Origin: Sepioteuthis lessoniana
Taxonomy: Eukaryota > Mollusca > Cephalopoda > Myopsida > Loliginidae
Assembly (NCBI GenBank): GCA_963585895.1
Contig: OY757939.1
Coordinates: forward strand, 37,276,832 to 37,340,831
Direction of reading: 5' to 3'
Length of the DNA: 64,000 nt
The notes beneath the pieces were generated by a model. It saw only the letters and a list, made by a program, of their open reading frames with translations. It was not told where the DNA came from and did not search any database. A program made the translations under genes and the position numbers. This document shows, in pieces, positions 22,195 to 32,289 of this stretch (position 1 is the first letter of the stretch; each line of letters opens with the position of its first letter).

Positions 22195-22640
22195 AATAGG
22201 GCGTACAGATATTTGCCTCTCGCCCCCTCTAAATGAGCGAGTATGGCACAATGCCGAGTTTTAGGTGGGTCCAGGCGCAAGGCTGTAGACTAGACACGCC
22301 TGGCAAGCACAAAAATTCATCGGGCCCAGTCGGTAATCCGCTAAAAAGGGGCGCCTAAGTTACCAGGTGATAAACCTTGCCCCCTAAAAGGGTGAAAGTC
22401 TGGGGACGGCCCCCTGAGGCTCGAGGATGTGGTTCAGTCTTGTCCGCGAAACATGACAATAGGGATCGCGTCAAGCAATCTCGATTGGTCGTGACCGACA
22501 TTCCACAACCGATCCCAAACCAATCGCGTACCAAACACGGCTTGTCAGAAAAGGTCATCAGTGGGGTTTACAAGTCGTCTAAAATTTACTGGCAAGTACT
22601 TATAGACTTGTCTATTCGTAGCAGCAGAAGATAAGCCAAT
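22195..22640. other. GC-richer unclassified segment
   Basis: About 440 bp with higher G+C than its neighbours, next to the 5' edge of LTR-1 copy 2. Two overlapping open frames on opposite strands (85 and 67 codons) have no recognisable domain. It could be unrelated host DNA or the flank of a retroelement. Confidence 0.35.
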
Positions 22641-22785
22641 CAGAGATGACTAGAGCATATATGAGGAGGGACAAGTTATGCCCAGTATCAAAAAGTACAA
22701 CAGTCTTGTATTTACAAGACGTACTTTTTCTATTAATAATACCACAAGTAGAGAAAAGATGGCTACCCGAATTCCAACAAACTAA

Positions 22786-23092
22786 AAGAAGCTATCATCA
22801 AAACGTGGAGTTAAGCCGAAGGCAGATGTGCTCTTGCTCCAGTTTAACGCGCCCGTTTACAATGCATCTGACTTCTTACTGTTTCTTAAACTCAAATCCG
22901 ACCGATGTGATCACCATTTTGGAAACAATAATGAAATTATATGCGCAGTGGAGGAGTTTTCGGATGACCAGGACTTCACCTTCTTCAGTGATGGAGTCGC
23001 AATATTTGAGTATTATTGGACAAAGAGCGCTGATGTCAAGAGAGACTTCATTGAAAACAAAAAGATGAAAACTGTTTTGTGTGGCTGATTCC
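22786..23092 (+). pseudogene. Mariner transposase C-terminal remnant (different lineage from M1-M3)
   Basis: The frame from about 22810 reads KADVLLLQFNAP, where intact relatives have QDNAP (second catalytic Asp lost to Phe). It then jumps to SDFLLFLKLKSD, and continues HHFGNNNEIICAVEEF, DDQDFTFFSDGVAIF and WTKSADVKRDFIENKK, ending at a stop at 23086. The segment between the second and third Asp is deleted. This is the usual C-terminus of a mariner transposase with the YxxKC-type end decayed. No inverted repeats were found beside it. Confidence 0.7.
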
Positions 23093-23247
23093 TTCTGAGT
23101 AAGGCTAAGAACTTTTCGGACTCTTGTAAAAAAGTTGTACGGCTACTTACTTCCCTTCTCCCGAAAAATCCATTTATACAAACAAGGAACTGCTGATAAA
23201 ATAAGGACAAAATCAGTTGTCTGAATTTCTGAGACAAAGCTTGATTA

Positions 23248-23372
23248 TTTTTATCATTCAGGGTTTTCGGAATATTGTCCTCTTGAAGAAGGCCGGAGGA
23301 CATATTGGTCGAAACGTTATGAATTCAACGATTAAGATGAAGACAATAGTCCGAAAACCCTGAATGATAAAA
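23248..23372 (+). mobile_element. Short inverted-repeat element with hammerhead-like core
   Basis: Arms 23248-23279 and 23342-23372 are complementary (ATCATTCAGGGTTTTCGG type) with two or three mismatches. Between them lies TTGAAGA, then GGCC with GGTC, then GAAACG and CGTT/AACG (23282-23330). The first core C is T here, so an active ribozyme is unlikely. It resembles the elements at 10293 and 45769. Confidence 0.55.
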
Positions 23373-23450
23373 AGGACCAACTCATAAGCGACGCTCTTCT
23401 ATGGGTTTCTAAACATGCACACACCAGTGTTGGCCAACATCAATAACTCT
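23373..23450 (+). pseudogene. LINE-N ORF2 fragment, very short
   Basis: GGACCAACTCATAAGCGACG matches the DELIS(D) region of LINE-N ORF2. It then reads to a TGGGTT...ACACACCAGTG stretch like 33270-33300. Heavily decayed. Confidence 0.5.
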
Positions 23451-23513
23451 TGGTGGACACTGCGCACCGCATAAGAGAATTTGTCAAGAAACCGTGATCA
23501 ATAAGGACCGATT

Positions 23514-23517
<4 letters not shown>

Positions 23518-23560
<43 letters not shown>
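23518..23560. repeat. GA microsatellite
   Basis: About 21 GA dinucleotides. Confidence 0.95.
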
Positions 23561-23563
<3 letters not shown>

Positions 23564-23669
23564 AAGGAATCCATACTGTCGGCACGACTTTTTATTGATG
23601 ATGATACTGAAGAGAAATAAAATACTTGTTCCCTTTGCGTGTCCTTGATTTTACAAGCATAATTACAAT

Positions 23670-24600
23670 TGTAATATATCACCGTGACCCGTAGTCGTGT
23701 TAAACCGGCGAATGTTATTGACTGACATATCCGACCGTTGATCAAATCCACAAAGTGAGTACCAGGATATCACTGTGACCTGCAGGTGTTGTGGGTCTAC
23801 GGATGTTGTGATAGATATATCCGGCTGTTGATAAAATCAACAAAGTAAGTTCGGGATAATCACCTTGATTTGCAAATTTGGTTTAACACAGTGGAAGTTT
23901 TGATAGATACACCCGGTCGTGGAGAAAATCAAAAGAGTGGTTATCGGAAAACAAAGGAGGTGCCCGTAGTGTTATGGTTATCGTCGTAGGAAATGGACAC
24001 GGCGACACGAGTCCAAATCCTGGACGAGACTGATGGCATTTCCCATAGTACTAATACCCTTGGGAGAGGTATGAATCCAATTATTCTCCCTCCTGCTATG
24101 GGTAAATAGTAGGGCTGACTAGGTTCTTCAGCCTTGGTGAGGCAACTAGTCTTGGAGAAGGAATATTTTGAATTTAAACCTGTTAAACTTCGTTTAAAAA
24201 TTGACCTTGTGTCATATCCTGCCTGAGCAGAGGGGTTGGGTATATATGGTTATCGGAAAACATACGGTAAGTGAGTGTAAAACAATCGCCAATGCATGGG
24301 TTTGAACTGTGGTCAATAGAAGACAAAGAAGTGAGGCGTGGGCGTAACCATAGCCAATAGAAAGAAGCATTGCGTGAGAGTTTGAATAAGTTCTAGAATT
24401 TTGGGTTGGAGCAGTCCCGCTGCTGTTCAAACTCCCGACAGCTCCTCCGAATGAGTGAACTCCCACTCTTATTGCACTTCTCCTTCACACAAGAGTCGAC
24501 GTCACAGAATAAAAATATAAGACTATATTTTTGTATACACGTGTTCCTGGTTGTTCGTCCAGACTCAGCTGCAGTATATAACACAATTACAAGATTAAGA
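23670..24600 (+). mobile_element. LTR-2 family, copy C, with 90-bp tandem repeat and nested SINE
   Basis: Three 90- to 91-bp units start at 23678, 23769 and 23859 (ATCACCGTGACC variants), each containing ATATCCG-type and AAATCAACAAAG-type blocks also seen once in copies A and B. The right part has GTTCAAACTCCCGACAGC, AATAAAAATATAAGACT (about 24507) and TATACACGTGTTCCTGG. A T2 SINE interrupts it at 23954-24246. Confidence 0.62.
23954..24246 (+). mobile_element. SINE family T2, complete, with 16-bp target duplication
   Basis: The 16-mer TGGTTATCGGAAAACA is found at 23938-23953 and again at 24247-24262, so the borders are exact. The head reads GTGTTATGGTTATCGTCG (box A region) and GAGTCCAAATCCTGG (box B). 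The body ends with GAGCAGAGGGGTTGGG and TATATAT. Pol III transcription from the internal boxes and LINE-driven insertion are inferred from type. Confidence 0.93.
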
Positions 24601-24699
24601 AAAAACGTTTTGCACTATTTTGGTTTGTGGTACGTATATCATGTGACCGAAGCAGTTCAAACTATTGCAGGTACCCGTTCTGGTTGGTGATATCGTGGT

Positions 24700-24935
24700 A
24701 GTTGGTGCGCTGAAACGTTGTGCATTGCTTCATATGTGTTTTGAAAAGATAAACGTAGAATGTGGCCGAATTCGGGAACTTATGCTTTACGAAAGCAACG
24801 AAAAACATTTGTTCTGTGGATGATGAAGGCGTAGTTTATCACAGTACATTAATTAGATGGTTCAAGAAAGTTCACTCGGGTTCCAAGAACGTCTACGATC
24901 AGGCAATCCAAGGCAGACCTAACATTGTGTATTAC
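24700..24935 (+). pseudogene. Mariner transposase N-terminal remnant
   Basis: In two frames: IRELMLYES (about 24770), then after a frameshift ATKNICSVDDEGVVYHST and LIRWFKKVHSGSKNVYDQ (24790-24900), ending in QGRPN. This is the DNA-binding helix-turn-helix domain with the GRPK-like linker of a mariner transposase. The catalytic domain is missing. A REP-A copy begins at 24956, so the break is probably that insertion or a deletion. Confidence 0.75.
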
Positions 24936-24955
24936 AAGACAATTTTCCAAGCCAC

Positions 24956-25370
24956 TGGCCCAGTCGCCTGGGATCGTAGAATAAACCAATTGCTTCTCAG
25001 CAGAGTGGTAAGACTTCCCCAACGAGTTTCTTGGATATGACACGAAACAATCTGATAGTGAGGCTCTAGTAATGCTGGAATTTTGGGGAATGTGGAGTAC
25101 CCTTTCATTGCCATCGTCCCCAGGTCCATTGTGGCAGCACCTGATATATATCTATAAGTTAAATAGAACTAAACAGTGTACTTATGCTAAACTGAATTGC
25201 TTGAAATAGAAGGGTATTAAATTTAACAGTGTGTAAACAAAAAGGTGTACTTATGCTAATCTGAATTGTCTGAAATAGAACTGTTTATACATATACAATG
25301 GATTTGGTATTAAATAACCTACAATGGCTGATATGCCATAAAACCAAACCAAACCAAACCAATCCAAATC
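24956..25370 (+). mobile_element. REP-A element
   Basis: Head GGCCCAGTCGCCTGGGATCG, diverged middle, TGACACGAAACAATCTGATA, TTGGGGAATGTGGAGTACC, about two internal units, then the tail TGGATTTGGTATTAAATAACC and GATATGCCATAAAACC with an ACCAAACCAAACC simple tail. Confidence 0.87.
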
Positions 25371-26264
25371 TTTAATGCTCTGAGAATATCAAACGACCCA
25401 GGCATCTCACAATCGAGTGCGATTTGTCTCCTTTATGACTTCTGCAAAAGCATCCAGGGCTGTGGGATTCTGCTTCGTGTTACCAGAAAATTGCAAAACT
25501 TTTTACTCTCCTCGGAAGTGTCGACAAGGAAAATTATTTGTGAATTATTTCGTTAAATCTCGAATCCGTCAGTAACATTCATTTTTAAAATGTCGGTGAT
25601 ACCATTTAACAAGAGAAAAGTTTGTTGTTCATCTTGATACAATTACCTGCCAAAAGAATTCCATTACTATGAGAAAAGATCTATTTAGATAATACAAAAA
25701 TCAATGACTGTGTTTCCTTTATCATCGACCAGCAAGTTTTGTAGTCTCGAAGTTGAGATTATGGAGACCAAATAAAATTATCTCATTGTAACTCAATTTG
25801 GAACGCACCCAAAAAACACTTACTGGTCAAACCGATATCGAACACGTCGACGTGGTTGCCAACGCGTCACGTGATGTTCCACTTTATTTTCTGATTAATC
25901 AGGTCCATGACTACCCTTTTTCCCAGCTCTGCCGGTGCCGGTCTTTGGAATCACTGAGGCGGCCAAACCCTCGACTCATTAATTGTATAAATGCAGGCGA
26001 CATCTGTTAAATCTTCAGTCGAGATTCCGCATTCAACAGTAGAGGGCCTACAGTCTACGAGACTTTTCGACTCAAACACCAGCGACATCTTCTTCTCGGA
26101 AGTAACCACGTAATTTCCAGCAGCCAGCAATGCCAGTTCAATCGGAGTTGTCTTTAGGATAGAATTTGAAAACAGCCGAATTACCCTTTCAAACTGAAGA
26201 CAACAATAATAAGAGTGAAATTATTACAATGCGGATGCTGTTTCATTCTTCCTTCCTTCCTTAC

Positions 26265-26299
<35 letters not shown>

Positions 26300-26435
26300 A
26301 ATCTATCTATCTATTTCATTCTCTTTTCAGATAAACCTTCTTTTCTACCTAATGATTTCATTTACTTGTGTACACATTATTAAAGATGTGCCTTTTTGCT
26401 GACACTCTATGACAAGGTGATCACTGAGTTCATTC
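25371..26435. other. No recognised gene; CT microsatellite at 26262-26325
   Basis: A kilobase of apparently single-copy sequence. The 70-codon frame at 25798 has no recognisable domain. A CT/TATC microsatellite lies at 26262-26325. Confidence 0.45.
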
Positions 26436-26995
26436 TTTGCTCCAGTCGGCTGGGAGTGGCTGTAGGATATATCGACTGCATCTCTGCAGAGGGGTACAAC
26501 TCCCCCACCCACGAGTGCCCTGGATCTAACACAAAACAATCTATTATGGACGCTCCAGTAATGCGGAGTACCTCTTCATTCCCACCGCTTCCAGGTCTAC
26601 TCTGGCCCTAAATAGTAGCACCTGATAAGGTTCTATCTGTGGGTCAAATAGAATTGTGAGACATCTAAACTGAGTGCAGAGAATGAAATATGCTAAATCA
26701 AATTGCTAGAAATAGAAATGTTTGGTCATTTAACTGATGATAATTGAGTTGTTAGTGATAGATAACAATACTTGAAAACATTTAGCAGTGTACAAACTAG
26801 TGTAATAGTAAATTAAATTATTCATATGAGATGAAACCATTTAACTGTGTAAAAAAAATGAGCCCAGACTCGTATAAAAATGTAATCGAGAAAATGTGTT
26901 TAGACATCGTATATTTAATATATATGTATGAAAAGGATTAGCCATTAGATAACCTACAGTGGTTGCTATGTCATAAAAGTCAACCAAACTATGTC
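26436..26995 (+). mobile_element. REP-A element with long-type internal repeat
   Basis: Head CCAGTCGGCTGGGAGTGG and CTCTGCAGAGGGGTACAAC. The middle carries the 70-bp type of internal unit (AATACTTGAAAACATTTA-like with GTGTACAAAC) rather than the 55-bp type. A diverged hairpin tail lies near 26940-26985. Confidence 0.83.
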
Positions 26996-27011
26996 ATGTA
27001 TATTAAATATA

Positions 27012-27907
27012 CGAGGTACATACGATAAGTTTCCAGGCTTTTTTCATATGGGCATTTAAAATTCTCGTAGACTCTTGAAAATTAAGTATGTTATTGCTAT
27101 ACATCTTAGAAGATGACTGGCCAATTTTTATGATTTCAGATTCAAATAAACAGCTACAGCCTGAGTTCGATTACACCCCACTAAAGCCTGATTGTCACAG
27201 CTGGTGAATTTCAAAAATGCAATCTGACACTTTAGAAGAACGATATGCAATAAAATTGTGTTTTAAACTTGGAAAAAAACGCCACAAAAACATATGGAAT
27301 GCTTCAGACTGCTTTTGGAGCATCTTGCATGAATCGAGCATCAGTTTTTGAGTGGCATCAGAGAAGGGAGGCAGGGATCTGTGAGGGATAATGAGAGGTG
27401 TGGGAGGAGTAAGGAAGTCAATACACCAGAGTTGATTGGCCAAAGGGTTAGGTTTAGGGTTACTATGTTGAGGTTTTAAGGGAGTTCCGGAAGAGATTCC
27501 GTCGGAAGAGGCCAGCACTCTTCAAATCGGGTCAGTGGCATTTCCAGCAGGACAATACACCAGTCCACAACTCCATCCTTGTCACAGACTATTTGACCAA
27601 GATTGACATCAAGACAATTCCTCGCCGTCCCTATAATCCAGACCTTGCTTCCTGTGACTTTTGGTTATTCCCTAAGCTCAGAGGCTGTCGTTATGAGAAA
27701 ATTGAGATGAAAGAGGCTGTGACGAAGGACATTGACACGCTCTCACAATAGGGCTTCAATGGGGCCTTCCAAAAGTTGTTGGAACGGTACAACAAGTACA
27801 TTGCAGCCGGAGGGGATTACTTTAAAGGGGACTAGAGTTTCATGTGTATACTATCAATAAAAGTGTCCATACGAAAAAAAGTCTGGAAACTTACCGTATG
27901 CACCTCC
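27012..27907 (+). mobile_element. Mariner element M2, internally deleted, transposase broken
   Basis: 896 bp flanked by TA (27010-27011 and 27908-27909). The ends are CGAGGTACATACGATAAG and, in reverse, GGAGGTGCATACGGTAAG. The N-terminal segment starts near 27230 (LEERYAIKLCFKLGK). The same internal jump as in M1 follows at GTTAGGGTTTAGGGTTAC-like sequence (27445-27465). After it come a segment with the second Asp (QQDNTPVHNSILVTDY near 27548) and the third-Asp segment (27620-27680, PRRPYNPDLASCDFWLFP). In-frame stops are present. Confidence 0.9.
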
Positions 27908-27914
27908 TATATGT

Positions 27915-28250
27915 TCAAAGAGGATTTGGCATTAAGATAACCGACAATGGTTGATATGCCATAAAACCAAGCCAAACAAGCCAAATCCTATATATTTGAT
28001 ATATACGTCTAAAGAGGACTTGGCATTGAATAACTTACAATGCTTGATGTGCCATAAGGCCAAACTAAACCAAGCCATATATATATTCAATATATATGTA
28101 CAAAGAGGATTTGGCATTAAATAACCTACAATGGTTGATATGGCATAAAATCCAACCAAACTAAATCATATATATTCAATATATATGTACAAAGAGGATT
28201 TGGCACTAAATAACCTACAATGGTTGATATGTCATAAAATCAAAACACAC
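27915..28250 (+). repeat. Four tandem copies of the REP-A 3' tail
   Basis: The tail hairpin (TTGGCATTAAATAACC ... ATGCCATAAAA) occurs at 27927, 28021, 28110 and 28200, spaced 89 to 94 bp. Each is followed by an AACCAAAC-type tail and a TATATATTCAATATATATG spacer. Only the tail is amplified, not the head. Confidence 0.9.
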
Positions 28251-28259
28251 AAACAAACT

Positions 28260-29050
28260 GAACTCATTCTCGTCCTTCGGTTGATTTAAAATAAATATTG
28301 ATAATGTTACATGCGCTCCTGTTTTCTTCTTGTCGAACATAAAATGATTCGACGATTTGGCACTAGGTCATCTACCGCACTCAGTACCCAACAAGATCTT
28401 TACAGAAAAGGTTAGCATAAGCTACGTTGGGGACACAATAGATATTCTAAAAAGTTCCACAATATTCAGGGGGTCAGTGCTATAAATATGAGCGGCGTGT
28501 CTAATTCAAGTTCCGGGCTTGGTTGTTTGATGAAGAATATTTTATGCCAGGAGCCGAGTAAATCGTAGTCTTTATCAACATATATATTTTTATGCCATTG
28601 TTTCTGAAGAGTATTTTATTTAGATATTTCATATTAATGATTATGTCAAAATATGTTGTGATTGGTTTGTAATAATTACTTTAATGGCAATTGTCACGTA
28701 AACATTTATTATTTATAGTGTAATTTTAATTCTGTCAAGAAGAGGATAATGTCATTCATGTCGACATTTTCACAGAGGCCCCTCATACTGTTTGCGCTAG
28801 AAAAAAAAAAACATTGTTTAATGAAAGCTAAATATCAGCATTCTATAAGAAAATATTTAGCAGTGTAGGGTGTTTGACATGTTATACGCTGTGGTTGCTG
28901 CTCTTGTTTGAGTATAAAGAAATAAAGAGATTTGTAGCTTTCAGAAAGCTTATTTTTGTTTTTAAAGCGTGAATTTCATCAAGAAGCTTTTAAGTGTGAA
29001 TGTTGTTATTCTAGCATTGTCGTTGAATATTGATCTTGTTTTGAAGATTA
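28260..29050. other. No recognised feature
   Basis: Single-copy AT-rich sequence. A block at 28780-28960 resembles 30620-30900 (GTTTGACATGTTATACGCTG, TTGTTTGAGTAT), a low-copy repeat I cannot classify. Confidence 0.4.
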
Positions 29051-29053
29051 CCC

Positions 29054-29935
29054 AGTTGGCAGCGGTGGTAGAATACACCGACTACATCTCTTCTGGGGGG
29101 CTAAGACCACCCCCTAACAAATGTCCTGATTACGACACTAAACAATCTGATGGTGAGGTTGCAGTCATGCGGAGCACCCCTTCATTGCCATCGTTCCCAG
29201 GACAAATCTGGCCCGGATTTGTAGCTGTTGTATCGTTGGTTCAATAGCGGTATACCACAGGTATAAGCCGAAGAAGTGGCAAGTCTATCGGAGAGCGATT
29301 AACGCTTTTCTCCCTCCCTGAAGTAGTCAGACACCGTCCATTTATATCTTTACCGGTGTCATACTAAAAAGAGTCACTGATTGTATAGTTCCGGTATAAC
29401 AGTAGCACCAAATAGGGCCCTTTCTACGGGTTAAATAGAAGTAAACTGTGTACATATGCTAAACGGAATTGTTTGAAATAGAACTGTTTTTGACATTGAC
29501 ACTGTAATTAAGCGAAACTGAATTGTTCAAAATAGAACTGTTTTGACATTTAACTGTGTGTATGGCCAAAAACTGTACCTATACTAAACTGAATTGTTTG
29601 AATTAGAACTGTTTAACTATACTGAATAGCTTGAAATAGAAATGTTTTTGACAAGTAAATAGTGTACTCACGCTAACTGAATTGTTTGAAAAAGCACAGA
29701 TTATTTGTATAAAAATGGATTTAGCATTAAATAACCTACAATGGTTGATATTCCATAAAACCCAATCAATATCCAACCAACTGTTTTGATATTTAAACTG
29801 CATACTTGTGCTGAACTGAATTGTTTGAAATAGAACTGTTATTTTGTATAAAAATAGATTTGGCATTAAATAACCTTCAAAATTTGATATGCCACAAAAT
29901 CCAAACAAACAAACGATTGAAGACAACCCTCTGCC
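29054..29935 (+). mobile_element. REP-A element with a 160-bp interruption and doubled tail
   Basis: The head (29054-29100) and body (TGACACTAAACAATCTGATG near 29123) are interrupted at about 29230-29385 by unrelated sequence. The element resumes at GTAGCACCAAATAGGGCCC and carries four internal units. It ends in two hairpin tails, near 29715-29760 and 29860-29905, with CAACC and CAAAC simple tails. Confidence 0.83.
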
Positions 29936-30012
29936 ACCTACCCGCCAATTGAAAGATTGAAATTACATACTTTTTGCGTAGTTATTTATTTAGACCAACA
30001 CTTATTTTTGTG

Positions 30013-30490
30013 CAGAAGAATTATATATTATAAATTGAATTACCATGACCAGAAAATCCGGTAACCACAGCGTGCGATATACAAAACTATTGGACAGTTG
30101 TTTCGACCTTATTAGGTCTCATCAGCAGTGTAAAACGTGATCTACCACACCGGAGATGGAACCAACGACTACAGAATGCAGAGTCGAAACTCTTTCTACA
30201 TCGAACAAAAGCGCAGCCAAATTAACTTGTCATGGTAAATGCGCGGCTAGTTAACCTGATGAGTTACATCCGTACTCTTACAACGGACACGATCACCTCC
30301 AGGGCTACGTCTCCCCAAGAGGATTGGAAATACACATCCACATAATAATAACCTCATGGGCAAGGAAATAGATGTACATTTTTTTAAATAAAAGAATTAT
30401 ATATCATAAATTAAATTACCAGCTGTCAAGTGGTTCCGTATGTCACGCACAGTCCTTGTCGGATTTTCTGGTCATGGTAATTCAATTTGT
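30013..30490 (-). mobile_element. Penelope-like or related element end with canonical hammerhead core
   Basis: Inverted arms 30032-30062 and 30460-30488 match over about 29 bp (TACCATGACCAGAAAATCCG). A direct repeat of GAATTATATATTATAAATT lies at 30018 and 30395. On the minus strand 30126-30100 reads CTGATGA, GACCT, AATA, AGGTC, GAAAC. This is the full catalytic core with a five-pair helix II and no extra base. Confidence 0.62.
30100..30126 (-). ncRNA. Hammerhead-like ribozyme core (canonical spacing)
   Basis: CTGATGA, then helix II GACCT/AGGTC with loop AATA, then GAAAC. All invariant core bases of a hammerhead are present. Candidate helix III is ACAA.T/A.TTGT just downstream. I could not find a convincing helix I, so cleavage is uncertain. 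Confidence 0.5.
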
Positions 30491-31037
30491 TTTGTATATA
30501 TATATTTTTTTATTTCGTTTCCACGCTTTGTCGAAATTTCGGGATTTTTTTTTTATCATTGCTTTCTATGATACGGATTATGTATACTTATACTTATACA
30601 TTTTTGGTATAGTTTTATTTCTACGAAGGAGAAGGACAAAATTTTCGTTGACATTTTCAAATAGGTTCTTGATACTATTTGCATTGGACGGACATTTTCT
30701 AATGAGAGTTGAAGCTACGTATTCTATAAAAGAATGTTTAACATTATGATGTTTTTGACATGCTATACGCTGTGGTTGTTCTGCTTGTTTGAGTATTAAG
30801 GTGTGTGTAAGTTTTGTGTGACCAATGTTCAATCGGGATATTGTGACATATACCCTTCTTGGACTTTCTGAAAATTGGTTTCCATTCTTCGAGGAAGAAG
30901 TTATTGTGTATGCTGTTATTACTACATCGTTTCCATTTTGTAGAAAAGAATTTGTTGATTTTGAATTTTAACTTTAGGTTGGTGTCATTTGGTTTAATGG
31001 CATATACACCCTTTTGAATCATTCAATACCAAATACT

Positions 31038-31040
<3 letters not shown>
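30491..31040. other. No recognised gene
   Basis: Open frames of 84 to 125 codons on both strands have no recognisable domain, and part of the region is a low-copy repeat shared with 28780-28960. Confidence 0.4.

Positions 31041-31098
<58 letters not shown>
31041..31098. repeat. TA microsatellite
   Basis: About 29 TA dinucleotides. Confidence 0.95.
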
Positions 31099-31100
<2 letters not shown>

Positions 31101-31280
31101 AGATTAACGCGTAATGCAGAGCTCTTCTAACGAAATGAGCACACCGGTATCCGATAGCGAAAAATGTAAACAAACGAAAATGAATACAAATGCGTTAAAT
31201 TCCCGAACTAATGTTGGGTCGCCAAATTACTGCGAGGTATGTTATCGGTCTGACGTAAAGTTAGGCAGGTTTCGATTCAA

Positions 31281-31350
31281 GCGGTGTAGTAGCTATTGGA
31301 AAGGGAGCTATCTAGTGGCTCTCGACTACGGTCGCCAACTTTACTTTACT
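31281..31350 (+). mobile_element. SINE family T1, 3' fragment
   Basis: GTGTAGTAGCTATTGGAAAG, then CTCTCGACTACGGTCGCC and AACTTTACTTTACTTTT, the 3' end of T1 with its simple tail. Confidence 0.78.
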
Positions 31351-31440
31351 TTTTATATATCATAAACTTTACATTGGGAACTCAATTTGGATAATTCCGT
31401 TTAAGTATATCTACAGAATCTATTGATATAACACATACAC

Positions 31441-31445
31441 ACACG

Positions 31446-31493
<48 letters not shown>

Positions 31494-31540
31494 TGTGTGT
31501 CTGTGTGTGTGTGTTTGTATATATATATATATATATATAA
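31441..31540. repeat. Compound microsatellite with complementary CA/TA/TG arms
   Basis: ACACACGCACA, a TA run, ATGCGTGTGTGTCTGTGTG and a second TA run. The CA and TG parts can pair, as at 10143-10234. Confidence 0.92.
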
Positions 31541-31656
31541 TCTGTAAGTGAATAGTTTGTTGGTAACTTTATTTTCAAACGAGTTAGAGCTCATTCTTTT
31601 GTACACGATTAAATTTCTTACAATGAAACAGTGATAATTCTAGTCAATAAAAATCA

Positions 31657-32153
31657 TTTTTGCATGCCGTTTAAAAGGTTTCAAGTATCGCTATCAAACC
31701 CAGCAAAATCTATTTAATATTCATCATTTGTTTGTCATCATCTCATCTCATCATCATCTTGTTGTGCCGTCAGCGTTGATATCCCTGACTCTCTCTCGCC
31801 ATCTTTCCCTATCGTTCATCGCATTTGCATGCAGTTTAAAAAGTTTCAAGTATCGCTATCAAACCCAACAAAATCTATTTAATATTCATCATTTGTTTGT
31901 CATCATCTCATCTCATCATCATCTTGTTGTGCCGTCAGCGTTGATATACCTGACTCTCTCTCGCCATCTTTCCCTATCGTTCATCGCATTTGCATGCAGT
32001 TTAAAAGGTTTCAAGTATCGCTATCAAACCCAACAAAATCTATTTAATATTCATTATTTGTTTGTCATCATCTCATCTCATCATCATCTTGTTGTGCCGT
32101 CAGCGTTGATATACCTGACTCTCTCTCGCCATCTTTCCCTATCGTTCATCGCA
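31657..32153. repeat. 165-bp tandem repeat, three copies
   Basis: TGCATGC marks the unit starts at 31661, 31826 and 31991. Each unit has GTTTCAAGTATCGCTATC, ATCATCATCTTGTTGTGCCG and CTCTCTCGCCATCTTTCCC. The second half is the 3' end of LINE-N on the minus strand. The first half resembles the 70-bp internal repeat of REP-A (GGTTTCAAGTATTCTTATC at 50040). Because 165 is a multiple of three, a frame of 159 codons stays open across it. That frame is a by-product. Confidence 0.93.
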
Positions 32154-32270
32154 TCCGGCAAGTCCTCAGGGCTACACCTCGTATCCTCACAGAGATGCTG
32201 TATGTAGGTTCGAGCTGGTCGCTCTGCTTTTGCTCGGCCATGTGAAGAGGTCCATAGGTACACTGTTTCA
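32090..32270 (-). pseudogene. LINE-N ORF2 C-terminal fragment
   Basis: Minus-strand frame with GRAKAERPARTYIQHLC-like sequence (32225-32180) and the EDLP and DRERWRERVR-like block, ending in the GATGATGATGAGATGA tail near 31910-32080. The last unit of the 165-bp repeat is its 3' part. Confidence 0.7.
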
Positions 32271-32289
32271 ATTATTGCTATCTCTACAA

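Noticed and set aside
22646..23068. 140-codon frame overlapping the mariner relic
   Set aside because: The recognisable transposase residues are in another frame (22828-23088); this frame is its shadow.
31728..32207. 159-codon open frame with repeated residues
   Set aside because: It is the translation of a 165-bp tandem repeat made of LINE and REP-A pieces; 165 is divisible by three, so the frame stays open by construction.
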